DNA of 64,000 bases, from assembly GCF_002531935.1 (NCBI RefSeq), contig NZ_NWSV01000007.1, forward strand, positions 1 to 64,000. The letters run 5' to 3'. A model generated the notes under the pieces. That model did not search any database. It was not told the origin of the DNA and was given only the letters and a program-made list of their open reading frames with translations. The position numbers and the translations under genes are program-made. Positions 34,443 to 43,177 of the stretch are shown here, piece after piece (positions within the stretch are counted from its first letter, which is position 1; each line of letters starts with the position of its first letter). The DNA is from Rhizobium chutanense. Its GTDB lineage: Bacteria; Pseudomonadota; Alphaproteobacteria; Rhizobiales; Rhizobiaceae.

Positions 34443-35153
34443 CTATTGCTGCTCGGCGAGCATCCGGTAACGACGTTGGCTGGCCATCATATGCGCCCGC
34501 ATCGCCTGGCGGGCGCGTTCCGGATCCTGGTCGGCGATGGCCGACAGGATTTCCACATGTTCGGCGTAGACCTTCTGCAGATAGTCACGGTCATTGGCCT
34601 CCGGCAGCGTCGGAAATTGGCCGCGGGGAATGGCCTTGGGGCCGAAATGACGGAGAACATCGACATAGAATCGGTTGTTCGTGGCCGCGGCAATCGCCAT
34701 GTGGAAGGCGTAATCGGCCTCCACCGTCTGCTGTCCGGCCTCGATCATCTGCGCCATTCTGCGATTGGCCTCGCGGATGGCCGCCTCCTGCTCGGCGGTC
34801 CGGCGATAGGCGGCGATCGCCGCCGCTTCACCCTCGGCCGCCATGCGAAACTCCAGCAATTCCAAGGTTTCCGGGATGCTTTTGATTTCCACGGGCGTCA
34901 GCGACAGGACCGAATGAGCCTTCGGATCCGCGACGAAGACGCCTTTGCCCTGGATCGGCTTGACGAAGCCCGCGGCCCTCAGGTCGGCAATCGCCTCACG
35001 CACCACGGTGCGGCTGACGCCGAAGGTGGCTTCCAGTTGCGGCTCTGTCGGCAACTGGTCGCCGATCCGCAGCTTGCCGGTCTCGATTTGCGCCCGCAGC
35101 TGATCGATGACCTGCTGTGCCAGTCTTTGCCGGCCGCGGCTGAGTGTCGTCAT
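34443..35153 (-). CDS. GntR family regulator (FadR subfamily, UxuR/ExuR-like)
   Basis: The 236-residue regulator has an N-terminal winged helix (AQQVIDQLRAQIETGKLRIG, then DQLPTEPQLEATFGVSRTVV, REAIADLRAAGFV) and a helical FCD ligand domain (EFRMAAEGEAAAIAAYRR, DYAFHMAIAAATNNRFY with metal-type Asp and His). It lies between uxuA and the divergent Dpp-type importer, and its two neighbouring promoters share a GACATAATATG motif. It likely represses both until a uronate or mannonate-type ligand binds. Confidence 0.9.
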   Translation of the reverse strand: MTTLSRGRQRLAQQVIDQLRAQIETGKLRIGDQLPTEPQLEATFGVSRTVVREAIADLRAAGFVKPIQGKGVFVADPKAHSVLSLTPVEIKSIPETLELLEFRMAAEGEAAAIAAYRRTAEQEAAIREANRRMAQMIEAGQQTVEADYAFHMAIAAATNNRFYVDVLRHFGPKAIPRGQFPTLPEANDRDYLQKVYAEHVEILSAIADQDPERARQAMRAHMMASQRRYRMLAEQQ

Positions 35154-35231
35154 GTCCGTTCCCCAATTCCCTCTGCATCACGTCTTCCGCTCGGCTCTTG
35201 CAAATCATATTCGATTTCGTTAAATCATAAT

Positions 35232-35257
35232 ACGACATACGGACGACATAATATGTC
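35232..35257. promoter_or_regulatory. GntR-type operator upstream of Dpp-type importer
   Basis: GACATAATATGTC (35245-35257) is a perfect 13-bp palindrome. The 8-mer ACGACATA occurs twice, at 35232-35239 and 35243-35250, 11 bp apart, so two half-sites share one helical face. It lies 30 bp upstream of the binding-protein start and resembles the uxuA operator. Confidence 0.65.
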
Positions 35258-35287
35258 TATGTTATAGTAATCCAGGGAGGAGTTACA

Positions 35288-36883
35288 ATGAAGCATTTTT
35301 CCAAGGGCCTCTTCGTCAGCGCCGTCATCGGTACGCTGACGCTCGCCGCCCCTCAGCTCTATGCCGCCACCCCGAAGGACCAACTGGTGATCGGAACATC
35401 GCTGGCGCAGGTTCTGTCCCTCGATCCGCATCAGGCGACGGAGGGAAAAGCGGTCGAGATCATGTCGAATCTCTACGACCGGCTGGTCAACAGCACCCCG
35501 GATGGCAAGATCGTGCCGCAGCTGGCCGAAAGCTGGAAGGTCGATGACAAGGGAATCACCTTGACGCTGCGCCAGGCCAATTTCGCCTCCGGCAATCCGG
35601 TGACATCGAAGGATGTCGTCTATTCAATTGGGCGGCTTCTGAAGCTCGACCAGGCCGCCGCCGCCAACCTCAAGCGGGTCGGCTATGACAAGAATAATGT
35701 CGATAAGCTCGTGACGGCAGTCGACGACAAGACCGTGCGCATCGATTTTTCCGGTCAGGTGACAGCCGAGATGCTGCTCTACCGGCTCGCGGCTTCGACC
35801 ACCAGTGTGGTCGACAGTGTCGAAGTGCAGAAGCATGTTGCCGACAACGACTGGGGGAATGCCTGGATGCGCACGCATTCGGCCGGCTCCGGCCCGTTCA
35901 CGCTCAACCGCTGGTCTCCGAACGAACTCGTCATTCTCGATGCCAACAAGGATTATGTGACCGGCGCTCCGAAGATGAAGCGCGTCATCGTCCGCCATGT
36001 GCCTGAAAGCCAGGTCGAGCGGCTGATGCTCGAGCGCGGTGATATCGATATCGCCAGCGCGCTGACGGCATCCGATCTCGCGACTTTCAATGACAAGAAG
36101 GGCTTTACCATTCAGCGGATTCCGACAGGCGGCTTCTACGTGCTGTCGATGAATGCCGGCAACCAGTACCTCTCCAACCCGAAGGTCCGTGAGGCCATTG
36201 CCTACGGCATCGATTACAAGGGCATCGAGAAGACGATCATGGGTCCTTACGGGCGGGCGAGAAACGTCCCCGTTCCGGAGAACTTCGAATATGCGATTGC
36301 GAATCCCGATTGGCATCTCGACGTCGAAAAGTCCAAGCAGCTGTTGGCCGAGGCGGGTTATAAGGATGGCTTCTCGCTGACGCTGAAGACCATCGCCCAG
36401 ACGCCGCGCATCGATCTTGCCACCGCCATCCAGGCATCGCTTGCCCAGGTTGGTATCAAGATCGACATCCAGCAGGGCAACGGCTCGGAAATCATCGCCG
36501 CCCATCGCGCCAGGGATTTCGATCTGCTGATCCCGCAGACCAGCGCCTACATGCCGAACGTGCTCGGTTCGATGGAGCAGTTCTCCTCCAACCCCGACAA
36601 CTCGAAGGAAGCCAACAATGCCGGCAACTTCGTCTGGCGTTCGGCCTGGGACATTCCCGAACTCACGGCCCTGACGGCGAAGGCATCGATGGAGCCGGAC
36701 GCCAAGAAGCGCGGCGAACTCTACGTTCAGATGCAGAAGATGTTCGTGGAACAGAAGCCGGCCGTGCTTCCCATGTTCGAGCGCTTCGAGCCGATCGTGC
36801 TGTCGAGCAAGGTCGAGGGATATATCGGTCATCCGACTCAGCTGACGCGTCTCGAGAGCGTCACCAAGTCTGAAACCCAGTAA
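35288..36883 (+). CDS. ABC substrate-binding protein, SBP_bac_5 (DppA-like)
   Basis: The 531-residue periplasmic protein has a signal peptide cut after LYA (about residue 26), then TPKDQLVIGTSLAQVLSLDP. Family-5 features include LYDRLVNSTPDGKIVPQLAE, WKVDDKGITLTLRQ, and GSGPFTLNRWSPNELVIL. Family-5 proteins bind peptides but in alphaproteobacteria often bind oligosaccharides. Because the operon is divergent from uxuA-kdgD and shares its operator, an oligouronide or sugar-acid ligand is more likely than a peptide (inference). GGGAGGAG precedes the ATG. Confidence 0.9.
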   Translation: MKHFSKGLFVSAVIGTLTLAAPQLYAATPKDQLVIGTSLAQVLSLDPHQATEGKAVEIMSNLYDRLVNSTPDGKIVPQLAESWKVDDKGITLTLRQANFASGNPVTSKDVVYSIGRLLKLDQAAAANLKRVGYDKNNVDKLVTAVDDKTVRIDFSGQVTAEMLLYRLAASTTSVVDSVEVQKHVADNDWGNAWMRTHSAGSGPFTLNRWSPNELVILDANKDYVTGAPKMKRVIVRHVPESQVERLMLERGDIDIASALTASDLATFNDKKGFTIQRIPTGGFYVLSMNAGNQYLSNPKVREAIAYGIDYKGIEKTIMGPYGRARNVPVPENFEYAIANPDWHLDVEKSKQLLAEAGYKDGFSLTLKTIAQTPRIDLATAIQASLAQVGIKIDIQQGNGSEIIAAHRARDFDLLIPQTSAYMPNVLGSMEQFSSNPDNSKEANNAGNFVWRSAWDIPELTALTAKASMEPDAKKRGELYVQMQKMFVEQKPAVLPMFERFEPIVLSSKVEGYIGHPTQLTRLESVTKSETQ

Positions 36884-36903
36884 TACTCCCGAGGCAGCCG
36901 ATC

Positions 36904-37932
36904 ATGAAGGAACTCTCTGTAGCCGAATTTGGCCGACGCCTGGCGCATTTGCTGGTCAGCCTGTTCATCCTCCTCTGCGTCACCTTCGTGATCGGCCGCG
37001 TCTTGCCCAACGACCCGGTCGGCGCGATCGTCGGCGAGCTTGCCGATCCCGCCGCCTATGCGGCGATGCGGACGCGTCTGGGCCTCGATCTGCCGATCTA
37101 CCAGCAGTTTTTCCTCTATCTGAACGGGCTGGCCCATGGTGATTTCGGCACGGCCGTGCTCACCGGCAATCCCGTCTCCTCCGATCTTGCCCAGGCCTTT
37201 CCAGCGACATTCGAACTGGCGACGCTGGCGGTGATCATTTCGACCTTCGTCGGCGTCCCGCTCGGGCTCACCGCCGCCCTGTTTCGCGACAGCTGGATCG
37301 ATAAGGTCGCCCGCGTGGTGGCACTCGTCGGCCATTCGATCCCGGTTTTCTGGTTCGGCATCGTCGGGCTGGTCATCTTCTATGCCGGCCTCAACTGGGT
37401 CGGCGGGCCGGGCCGCATCGATGTCTTTTACGAAGGTCTCGTCACGCCGAAAACCGGTCTTTTGCTGGTCGACAGCCTGCTGCAGGGCGAGACCGAAATC
37501 TTCTGGAATGCGCTTGGCCATATCATTCTTCCCGCCGTCATCCTTGCCTATGCGGCGATGGCCTACATCACCCGCATGACCCGCAGTTTCACCCTGGAGC
37601 AGCTGAGCCAGGATTACGTCATCGCGGCCCGGGCCAAGGGCGTCAGCCCGAGCGGCACGATCCTGCGCCATGTCCTGCCGAACATTGCCGTGCAGCTGAT
37701 CACCATCCTCGCCATTTCCTATGGCGGGCTTCTCGAAGGCGCTGTCGTGACCGAGATCGTCTTCTCCTGGCCGGGCATCGGCCAGTACATGACGAACGCG
37801 CTGATGATCGGCGACATGAACGCCATCGTCGCCGGCACCATCATTGTGGGATTCATTTTCATGCTGTTGAACTTCCTGGCCGACGTCGCCTACGCCATCT
37901 TCGATCCGCGGATGCGGGAGGTGGCCCGATGA
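36904..37932 (+). CDS. ABC permease (DppB/OppB type)
   Basis: The 342-residue inner-membrane protein has about six helices. It opens with LAHLLVSLFILLCVTFVIGR and shows the DppB signature RTRLGLDLPIYQQFFLYLNG (about 57-78) and an EAA loop QDYVIAARAKGVSPSGTILR (about 238-257). It overlaps the next permease by 4 bp. It forms the channel with that permease. Confidence 0.92.
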   Translation: MKELSVAEFGRRLAHLLVSLFILLCVTFVIGRVLPNDPVGAIVGELADPAAYAAMRTRLGLDLPIYQQFFLYLNGLAHGDFGTAVLTGNPVSSDLAQAFPATFELATLAVIISTFVGVPLGLTAALFRDSWIDKVARVVALVGHSIPVFWFGIVGLVIFYAGLNWVGGPGRIDVFYEGLVTPKTGLLLVDSLLQGETEIFWNALGHIILPAVILAYAAMAYITRMTRSFTLEQLSQDYVIAARAKGVSPSGTILRHVLPNIAVQLITILAISYGGLLEGAVVTEIVFSWPGIGQYMTNALMIGDMNAIVAGTIIVGFIFMLLNFLADVAYAIFDPRMREVAR

Positions 37933-38831
37933 GCGATGTTGTCCGCAGCGAGCTTCAGATCCGTCCTCCGAGCGTGCCGAGCCGCATGGTGGCGTCGCTT
38001 GCGCGCGCCGGCCGCAAACTGGCTGCCGAGCCGCTTGGCCTTGCCGGCTTCGTCATCCTCGGCCTGCTCTGCATCGTCGCGATCTTCGCGCCGCTTCTGG
38101 CGCCTTACGATCCGGTCGTGCAGGCGCTCGGCGATGCCCTGCAGCCGCCGAGCCTCGCACATTGGGCCGGCACCGACGAATTCGGCCGCGACATTCTGAG
38201 CCGCCTGATCTTCGGCACGCGCATCACCATTCAGACGGTGCTGTCGATCTCGCTGATCGTCGGGCCGATCGGCCTTCTGATCGGCGTCGTTGCCGGCTTT
38301 TTCGGCGGGCGCACCGATGCGCTTTTGATGCGCGCCACCGATATCGTCCTGTCCTTCCCGTCGCTGATCCTGGCGCTCGCCTTTGCCGCCGCACTCGGCG
38401 CCGGCCTGACCACGGCGATCATCGCGATCTCGCTGACGGCATGGCCGCCGATTGCAAGGCTCGCGCGCGCCGAGGCGCTGGTCGTCAGAAATGCCGACTA
38501 TGTGATCGCCGCCCGCCTTTACGGTGCCTCGCCGATCCGCATTCTTCTGCTCTATATCGCGCCGATGTGCGTGCCGTCGGTCATCGTTCGCCTGACCCTC
38601 AACATGGCCGGCATCATCCTGACGGCGGCCTCGCTCGGCTTTCTCGGCCTTGGCGCCCAGCCGCCGGCACCCGAATGGGGAGCGATGATTTCCAACGGCC
38701 GCAAGTTCATGCTCGATTATTGGTGGGTCGCCGTCATGCCCGGTATTGCCATCCTGCTGACCAGCCTTGCCTTCAACATCGCCGGAGATGCTCTGCGCGA
38801 CATTCTGGATCCCCGCCATGCCAGATCGTGA
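37929..38831 (+). CDS. ABC permease (DppC/OppC type)
   Basis: The 300-residue partner permease has a DppC-type N-terminus (LGLAGFVILG-like, followed by FAPLLAPYDPVVQALGDALQ), the sequence HWAGTDEFGRDILSRLIFGT (about 78-97, diagnostic of DppC/OppC) and the EAA loop ADYVIAARLYGASPIRILLL. Its start overlaps dppB-like stop by 4 bp, and its stop lies inside a 15-bp tandem repeat that also contains the next start codon. Confidence 0.92.
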   Translation: MSDVVRSELQIRPPSVPSRMVASLARAGRKLAAEPLGLAGFVILGLLCIVAIFAPLLAPYDPVVQALGDALQPPSLAHWAGTDEFGRDILSRLIFGTRITIQTVLSISLIVGPIGLLIGVVAGFFGGRTDALLMRATDIVLSFPSLILALAFAAALGAGLTTAIIAISLTAWPPIARLARAEALVVRNADYVIAARLYGASPIRILLLYIAPMCVPSVIVRLTLNMAGIILTAASLGFLGLGAQPPAPEWGAMISNGRKFMLDYWWVAVMPGIAILLTSLAFNIAGDALRDILDPRHARS

Positions 38832-38847
38832 AATGCCAGATCGTGAA
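38818..38847 (+). repeat. 15-bp tandem duplication at gene start
   Basis: ATGCCAGATCGTGAA occurs twice in tandem (38818-38832 and 38833-38847), followed by a degenerate third unit ATCAAAGATCGTGAT. Each complete unit carries an ATG. The first unit also includes the TGA stop of the upstream permease. Confidence 0.75.
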
Positions 38848-39693
38848 ATCAAAGATCGTGATCCACAGCCCGTCCTGTCCGTCAAGGGATTGAGCGTCCG
38901 TTTCGGGCGAGGGGCCGTGCCGGCCGTCTCCGATGTCAGTTTCGACGTCGGGCGCGAACGTGTCGGCATCGTCGGAGAATCCGGTTCCGGCAAATCGACG
39001 ACCGGTCGCGCCATCATGCGGCTGCTGCCGCCGGCCGCGGTCGTCACCGCCGAACGTCTGGATCTCGGCGGCGATCCGCTGCTGTTAAAGAACGAACGGC
39101 AGATGGGCGCGCTTCGCGGCAAGGATATCGCGCTGATCATGCAGGATCCGCGCTATTCGCTGAACCCGGTGCTCTCGATCGGCAAACAGATCGCCGAAGC
39201 CGCCCGCCTTCACCTCGGTCTCGGCAAGAGCCAGGCGTTTGACGCGGCCCGCGCCATGCTGGAGCGCGTGCGCATCAGCGATCCCGACCGGGTCATGGCG
39301 CTTTATCCTCACCAGATATCGGGCGGCATGGGCCAGCGCGTCATGATCGCCATGATGCTGCTGGCCCGGCCGAAGCTTGTCATTGCCGACGAGCCGACCT
39401 CGGCGCTCGACGTCAGCGTTCGCAAGGACGTGCTGCTGCTGCTCGACGAACTGGTGCGCGAGAACAATTCGGGCCTGCTGCTGATCAGTCACGACATTCG
39501 CATGGTGGCCGCCTTCTGCGAGCGCATCATCGTCATGTATGCCGGCCGCATCGTCGAAACGCTGACCAGCCTCGAAGAGGCCCGCCATCCCTATACCCGC
39601 GGGCTGATAGCAGCACTGCCCGACCCGAAGAACCCGGTTCGCCGGCTTGCGGTTCTCGATAGGGCAATACTCGATCTGGAGACGGCGCAATGA
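38818..39693 (+). CDS. ABC ATPase (DppD/OppD type)
   Basis: The 291-residue ATPase has Walker [11 protein letters not shown]-loop [17 protein letters not shown], signature [15 protein letters not shown] and Walker [16 protein letters not shown]. The C-terminal oligopeptide-type tail [20 protein letters not shown] is typical. The start is ambiguous because a 15-bp duplication gives [15 protein letters not shown]; ATGs at 38818 and 38833 both fit. It overlaps the upstream permease by 14 bp and the downstream ATPase by 4 bp. Confidence 0.9.
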   Translation: MPDREMPDREIKDRDPQPVLSVKGLSVRFGRGAVPAVSDVSFDVGRERVGIVGESGSGKSTTGRAIMRLLPPAAVVTAERLDLGGDPLLLKNERQMGALRGKDIALIMQDPRYSLNPVLSIGKQIAEAARLHLGLGKSQAFDAARAMLERVRISDPDRVMALYPHQISGGMGQRVMIAMMLLARPKLVIADEPTSALDVSVRKDVLLLLDELVRENNSGLLLISHDIRMVAAFCERIIVMYAGRIVETLTSLEEARHPYTRGLIAALPDPKNPVRRLAVLDRAILDLETAQ

Positions 39694-40433
39694 TCAACGT
39701 CCGTGACCTCGATGTCGTCTTCGCCTCCGGCAAATCAAGCAACCATGTCGTCAAGGGCATCAGCTTTCAGGTCGAGCAGGGTGAGACGCTCGGCATTGTC
39801 GGCGAATCCGGCTGCGGCAAATCGACGGTGCTGCGTTGCCTCGCCGGCATGGAGGCCGGCTGGACCGGCCAGATCGCGCTTGGCGGCAAGCCGATCGGCA
39901 AGAAGCGCTCCCGCGAGGAGCTGAAATTCGCTCAGATGGTGTTTCAGGATCCTTACGGCTCCCTGCATCCGCGCCATCGGATCGGCACCGCCTTGGCCGA
40001 GCCGCTGCGCGCCATGGGCCATTCCGATATCTGGTCGAAGGTCGAAAGAGCGCTGATCCAGGTGGGGCTGCCGGCAAGCTTCGCCAATCGTTTCCCGCAT
40101 GAGCTTTCCGGCGGCCAGAGGCAGCGCGTGGCAATCGCCCGGGCGCTCATCCTGTCGCCGCCGATCCTGCTGCTCGACGAGCCGACCTCGGCGCTCGACG
40201 TCTCCGTCCAGGCCGAAATCCTCAACCTGCTTGCCGATCAGCGCGAGGAAAAAGCACTGACCTATCTGCTCGTCAGCCACGACCTCGCCGTCATCGCTCA
40301 CATGTGCGACCGGGTGCTGATCATGAAGAACGGTTGTTTCGTCGATGAACTCACCAAAGCGGATCTGCAGGCCGGCGTTACCCATGATGCTTATGCGCGC
40401 GAGCTGTTCGAGGCGAGCTTTATGGAAGCTTGA
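39690..40433 (+). CDS. ABC ATPase (DppF/OppF type)
   Basis: The 247-residue second ATPase has Walker A GESGCGKST, Q-loop MVFQDPYGSLHPRHRIGTAL, signature [15 protein letters not shown] and Walker [16 protein letters not shown]. It begins [20 protein letters not shown], overlaps the upstream ATPase by 4 bp and is the last gene before a strong terminator. The operon has the standard five-gene A-B-C-D-F order. Confidence 0.92.
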   Translation: MINVRDLDVVFASGKSSNHVVKGISFQVEQGETLGIVGESGCGKSTVLRCLAGMEAGWTGQIALGGKPIGKKRSREELKFAQMVFQDPYGSLHPRHRIGTALAEPLRAMGHSDIWSKVERALIQVGLPASFANRFPHELSGGQRQRVAIARALILSPPILLLDEPTSALDVSVQAEILNLLADQREEKALTYLLVSHDLAVIAHMCDRVLIMKNGCFVDELTKADLQAGVTHDAYARELFEASFMEA

Positions 40434-40479
40434 TATTCCACAACCAGTCGGAACTTCGCCCTGAGATTCCAAAAAGAAA

Positions 40480-40508
40480 GGCCCGCGCCGAAACGCGGGC
40501 CGAATTTT
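40480..40508. terminator. Bidirectional terminator after Dpp-type operon
   Basis: GGCCCGCG (40480-40487) and CGCGGGCC (40494-40501) form a perfect 8-bp stem with loop CCGAAA. It is followed by a T-rich tract on the plus strand and preceded by A-rich DNA on the other side, so it can serve both this operon and the convergent KGG gene. Confidence 0.85.
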
Positions 40509-40523
40509 TACATCGAGACAGCC

Positions 40524-40706
40524 TTAGTGGCTGTTCTTATGACTTTGTTGACCAGCCTTTACATGCTGTTCATGGCTGCCGCCGCGGGTTCCGCTGGACT
40601 GCGCGTCGCGGCCGCCTGAAGAGGCGTTGCCGGTATTGGAGTCGTTCTTGTGACTCTGCTGACCAGCCTTGACGTGCTGTTCATGGGTTCCACCTTGGTT
40701 TGCCAT
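40524..40706 (-). CDS. KGG-type small stress protein with internal repeat
   Basis: The 60-residue, very hydrophilic Gly/His/Gln/Lys-rich protein contains the unit HEQHVKAGQQSHKN twice (residues about 8-21 and 45-58), separated by a Gly/Ser spacer. This resembles KGG/GsiB-type desiccation- or stress-related proteins. AAGGAG precedes the ATG at 40706. An EcfG-like promoter (40754-40778) points at it, which supports a general stress role. Molecular function unknown. Confidence 0.82.
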   Translation of the reverse strand: MANQGGTHEQHVKAGQQSHKNDSNTGNASSGGRDAQSSGTRGGSHEQHVKAGQQSHKNSH

Positions 40707-41078
40707 TTGGTTCTCCTTGGGTTTGAACGAGGCCACGTCGACCTCGATGGGAGAACCTCGCCCCGGCACATGCGTTCCCGATTTTAATATTTCGTGATCT
40801 CGCATGGGCGAGAGGGATGAGGAAGCGGACCGGGCGGGTAGGGAGCTCGCCTGCCATTCGTTGGCCATCGGGAGAAAGCGGAAAAATCCCGATGTTCTCC
40901 AGCACCGCCGCGTCCGCTTGGCGCGGTCCGCAACCTCGATTTGACAATGCCTGTGGTGGTTGGAAGGTTCCCGCAACAATCCGACCCGCCATGCCGGAAG
41001 AGCCGGTGCCGCCCCGTCGGCTCTTTCCTATTCAAGCCATCGCTCTAGCTTAAAAGGTATGGAAAGAAGGAGAAAATC
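40707..41078. other. Intergenic region between KGG gene and small gene
   Basis: Besides the EcfG-like promoter near the left end, it contains a hairpin AAGAGCCG (40998-41005) / CGGCTCTT (41018-41025), possibly a terminator or leader of the next gene. No additional coding region is supported. Confidence 0.5.
40754..40778 (-). promoter_or_regulatory. EcfG-like promoter for KGG-type gene
   Basis: On the minus strand GGAAC (40778-40774) is followed after 16 bp by GGTT (40757-40754), one mismatch from consensus and 48 bp before the start. Confidence 0.6.
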
Positions 41079-41288
41079 ATGACCGACGCACCGAATACGG
41101 CGACCCCGGCGCGAAGAGTGTTGCGGGGCCGCCCCTACAGCATCGGCGAATTCGCCAGGAAATACCGGCTGGATGACAAGGAGGCGAAACGCCTCTATGA
41201 AAAATTCGGCCCGTCTGCCACCGAACTCGACCTGTTGATGGCGGCAAAGCGGCGCCCGCCGGGGCTGCCCACCAGTCTCGATGCCTGA
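41079..41288 (+). CDS. Small hypothetical protein (DUF3606-like)
   Basis: The 69-residue basic protein begins MTDAPNTATPARRVLRGRPY and has a helical core IGEFARKYRLDDKEAKRLYE, then KFGPSATELDLLMAAKRR. It resembles DUF3606-type small rhizobial proteins, where an acidic/basic helical pair with a K-x-G-PS turn recurs, but the match is weak. GAAGGAG lies 7 bp before the ATG. The GFA-family gene starts 9 bp downstream, so they form an operon. Confidence 0.65.
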   Translation: MTDAPNTATPARRVLRGRPYSIGEFARKYRLDDKEAKRLYEKFGPSATELDLLMAAKRRPPGLPTSLDA

Positions 41289-41297
41289 CGGCCCGCC

Positions 41298-41672
41298 ATG
41301 AAAATCCGAACGGGACGCTGCCTTTGCGGGGCGGTTGCCTATCGCGTGGAGGGCGAGCCGCTTCGCGTCGGCCTTTGCCACTGCGCCGATTGCCGCAAAT
41401 CGAGCGGCTCGGCCTTCGTTTTCTTCGCGGTCTGGCCGCGTCCGGCTTTTTCCCACAGCGGCGAGATTGCGACCTTCGCCGGCCGCAGCTTCTGCCCTGC
41501 CTGCGGCGGCAGGCTTTTCTGCCTCAGGGACGATGAGGCGGAAATCCGTGTCGGCTCGCTCGACAATGCGCCGACCGACCTTGCGCCGGACTATGAAGTC
41601 TGGATCAAGCGGCGGGAAACCTGGCTGCATCCGCTGCCCGGCGCCGGCCAATATGCCGAGGATGCGGATTGA
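41298..41672 (+). CDS. GFA family (CENP-V/GFA) zinc protein
   Basis: The 124-residue protein has the Gfa zinc-site cysteines: GRCLCGAVAYRVEG (residues 6-19), VGLCHCADCRKSSGSAFVFF (about 24-43) and FCPACGGRLFCL (about 67-78). Members were named for glutathione-dependent formaldehyde activation, though most have unknown substrates. It follows a small gene by 9 bp and is probably co-transcribed with it. Confidence 0.87.
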   Translation: MKIRTGRCLCGAVAYRVEGEPLRVGLCHCADCRKSSGSAFVFFAVWPRPAFSHSGEIATFAGRSFCPACGGRLFCLRDDEAEIRVGSLDNAPTDLAPDYEVWIKRRETWLHPLPGAGQYAEDAD

Positions 41673-41684
41673 CGGACGCTGAAG

Positions 41685-41718
41685 CGTGTCGCGATCGAGA
41701 TCACGTGTTCGCGACATG
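41685..41718. repeat. Palindrome after GFA gene
   Basis: TGTCGCGA (41687-41694) and TCGCGACA (41709-41716) pair perfectly and extend to GC ends with one mismatch. The GACATGC-type end matches the palindrome at 10473-10522, suggesting the same rhizobial intergenic repeat family. Confidence 0.5.
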
Positions 41719-41872
41719 CCCAAGCGCACCAAAACTTGACTTTCATTACCAATTTTTCATTTCCCCCATCCGCAATTCCGTGCCAGTTCGGCAGCAACGC
41801 TAATGCCCGGTTCATCTGCGCTGTGTTTATTTCACTGCGGGCCGAGACCGCCGCTGACTGATCGAGGATGAC

Positions 41873-43165
41873 ATGAACGATACCGGAACCGGCAAGAAGA
41901 CCGGGGCACAGACAAACGGTGCGTCCGACCTCGCAGCCGTCCTTGCCGCCTCCGGCAGGCAGGGCAAGCGCAGCCGCTGGCGCGGACGCCTGCTCATCCT
42001 GCTGATCCTCATCGCCGCTGCGGCCGGTGCGGCCTATGTCTATTTGGGGCGTGGGCAAAGCGAAGTGAGCTACGCCACCCAGCCGGTCAAGCGCGGCGGC
42101 CTGACAGTGCTCGTCACCGCCACCGGCTCGGTGCAGCCGACCGAGCAGGTGGATATATCGAGCGAACTTTCCGGCACGGTCCGCGACGTCAATGTCGACT
42201 ATAACAGTACGGTCAAGGCGGGCGAGGTGCTGGCTCTTCTCGACACCAACAAACTCGAGGCGGATGTGAAGAGTTCGCGCGCCAAGCTCAATTCGGCCAA
42301 GGCGAATGTCGTCAAGGCCGATGCCGATATGCAATCGGCAGGCACCTCGCTCGAGCGGCTGAAGAGCCTGGTCAAGAGCAACGTCTCCACACAGCAGAGC
42401 CTCGACGACGCCACCTACAAATATGATTCGGCGGTCGCCGCCAAACAGATCAACGAGGCCGAGGTGCTGGCCTCGGAGGCCGACCTGCAACTGGCCGAGG
42501 TCAATCTCGCCAAGGCGAAGATCGTCTCGCCGATCGACGGTGTCATCCTCACCCGCTCGGTCAATCCGGGCGCCACGGTCGCCGCCTCGCTGTCGGCGCC
42601 GATCCTTTTCACCATCGCCGGCGACCTGAAGAAAATGGAGCTGCAGGTTGATGTCGACGAGGCCGATGTCGGCCAGATCGCCGTCGGCCAGAAGGCGAAG
42701 TTCACGGTCGACGCCTATCCCGACCGGACCTTTCCGGCCGAAATCGAGCAGATCCGCTTCGCTTCCGAAGTGGTCAACAATGTCGTGACCTATAAGGCGG
42801 TGCTCTCGGTCGACAATGCCGACCTTTTGCTGCGCCCCGGCATGACGGCAACTGCCGACGTCACGGTCGAGGCCGTCAAGGATACGCTGATGGTGCCGAA
42901 CGCCGCGCTGCGTTACGCCCCGGCGCAGGCCGAACGGCGCGGCCGCGGCATTTTCGGCATCTTCGGCCCGCCGCGCCAGCGCAACAACAATGCCGGTTCG
43001 ACGCTGACGGGTGCCGAGCGCCGCGTCTGGGTGCTGCGCAATGGCCGGCCGGCGCCCGTCGTCATCCAGGTCGGCTCATCCGACGGCCAGTTCACCCAGG
43101 TCGTCTCCGGCGACATCAAGCAGGACGATGCCCTGGTGACCGACGCCACGACGCGTGCGAACTAG
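41873..43165 (+). CDS. Efflux RND/MacA-type periplasmic adaptor
   Basis: The 430-residue membrane-fusion protein has one N-terminal helix (LILLILIAAAAGAAYVYLG, about 42-60), a lipoyl-like half motif GGLTVLVTATGSVQPTEQVD, then SSELSGTVRDVNVDYNSTVK, a long coiled-coil hairpin (about 110-200), and AKIVSPIDGVILTRSVNPGA. It links an inner-membrane MacB-type exporter to an outer-membrane channel. It is the first gene of a three-gene operon with the ATPase and permease. No TolC-like gene is nearby. Confidence 0.88.
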   Translation: MNDTGTGKKTGAQTNGASDLAAVLAASGRQGKRSRWRGRLLILLILIAAAAGAAYVYLGRGQSEVSYATQPVKRGGLTVLVTATGSVQPTEQVDISSELSGTVRDVNVDYNSTVKAGEVLALLDTNKLEADVKSSRAKLNSAKANVVKADADMQSAGTSLERLKSLVKSNVSTQQSLDDATYKYDSAVAAKQINEAEVLASEADLQLAEVNLAKAKIVSPIDGVILTRSVNPGATVAASLSAPILFTIAGDLKKMELQVDVDEADVGQIAVGQKAKFTVDAYPDRTFPAEIEQIRFASEVVNNVVTYKAVLSVDNADLLLRPGMTATADVTVEAVKDTLMVPNAALRYAPAQAERRGRGIFGIFGPPRQRNNNAGSTLTGAERRVWVLRNGRPAPVVIQVGSSDGQFTQVVSGDIKQDDALVTDATTRAN

Positions 43166-43177
43166 GCGGAGAGACGG

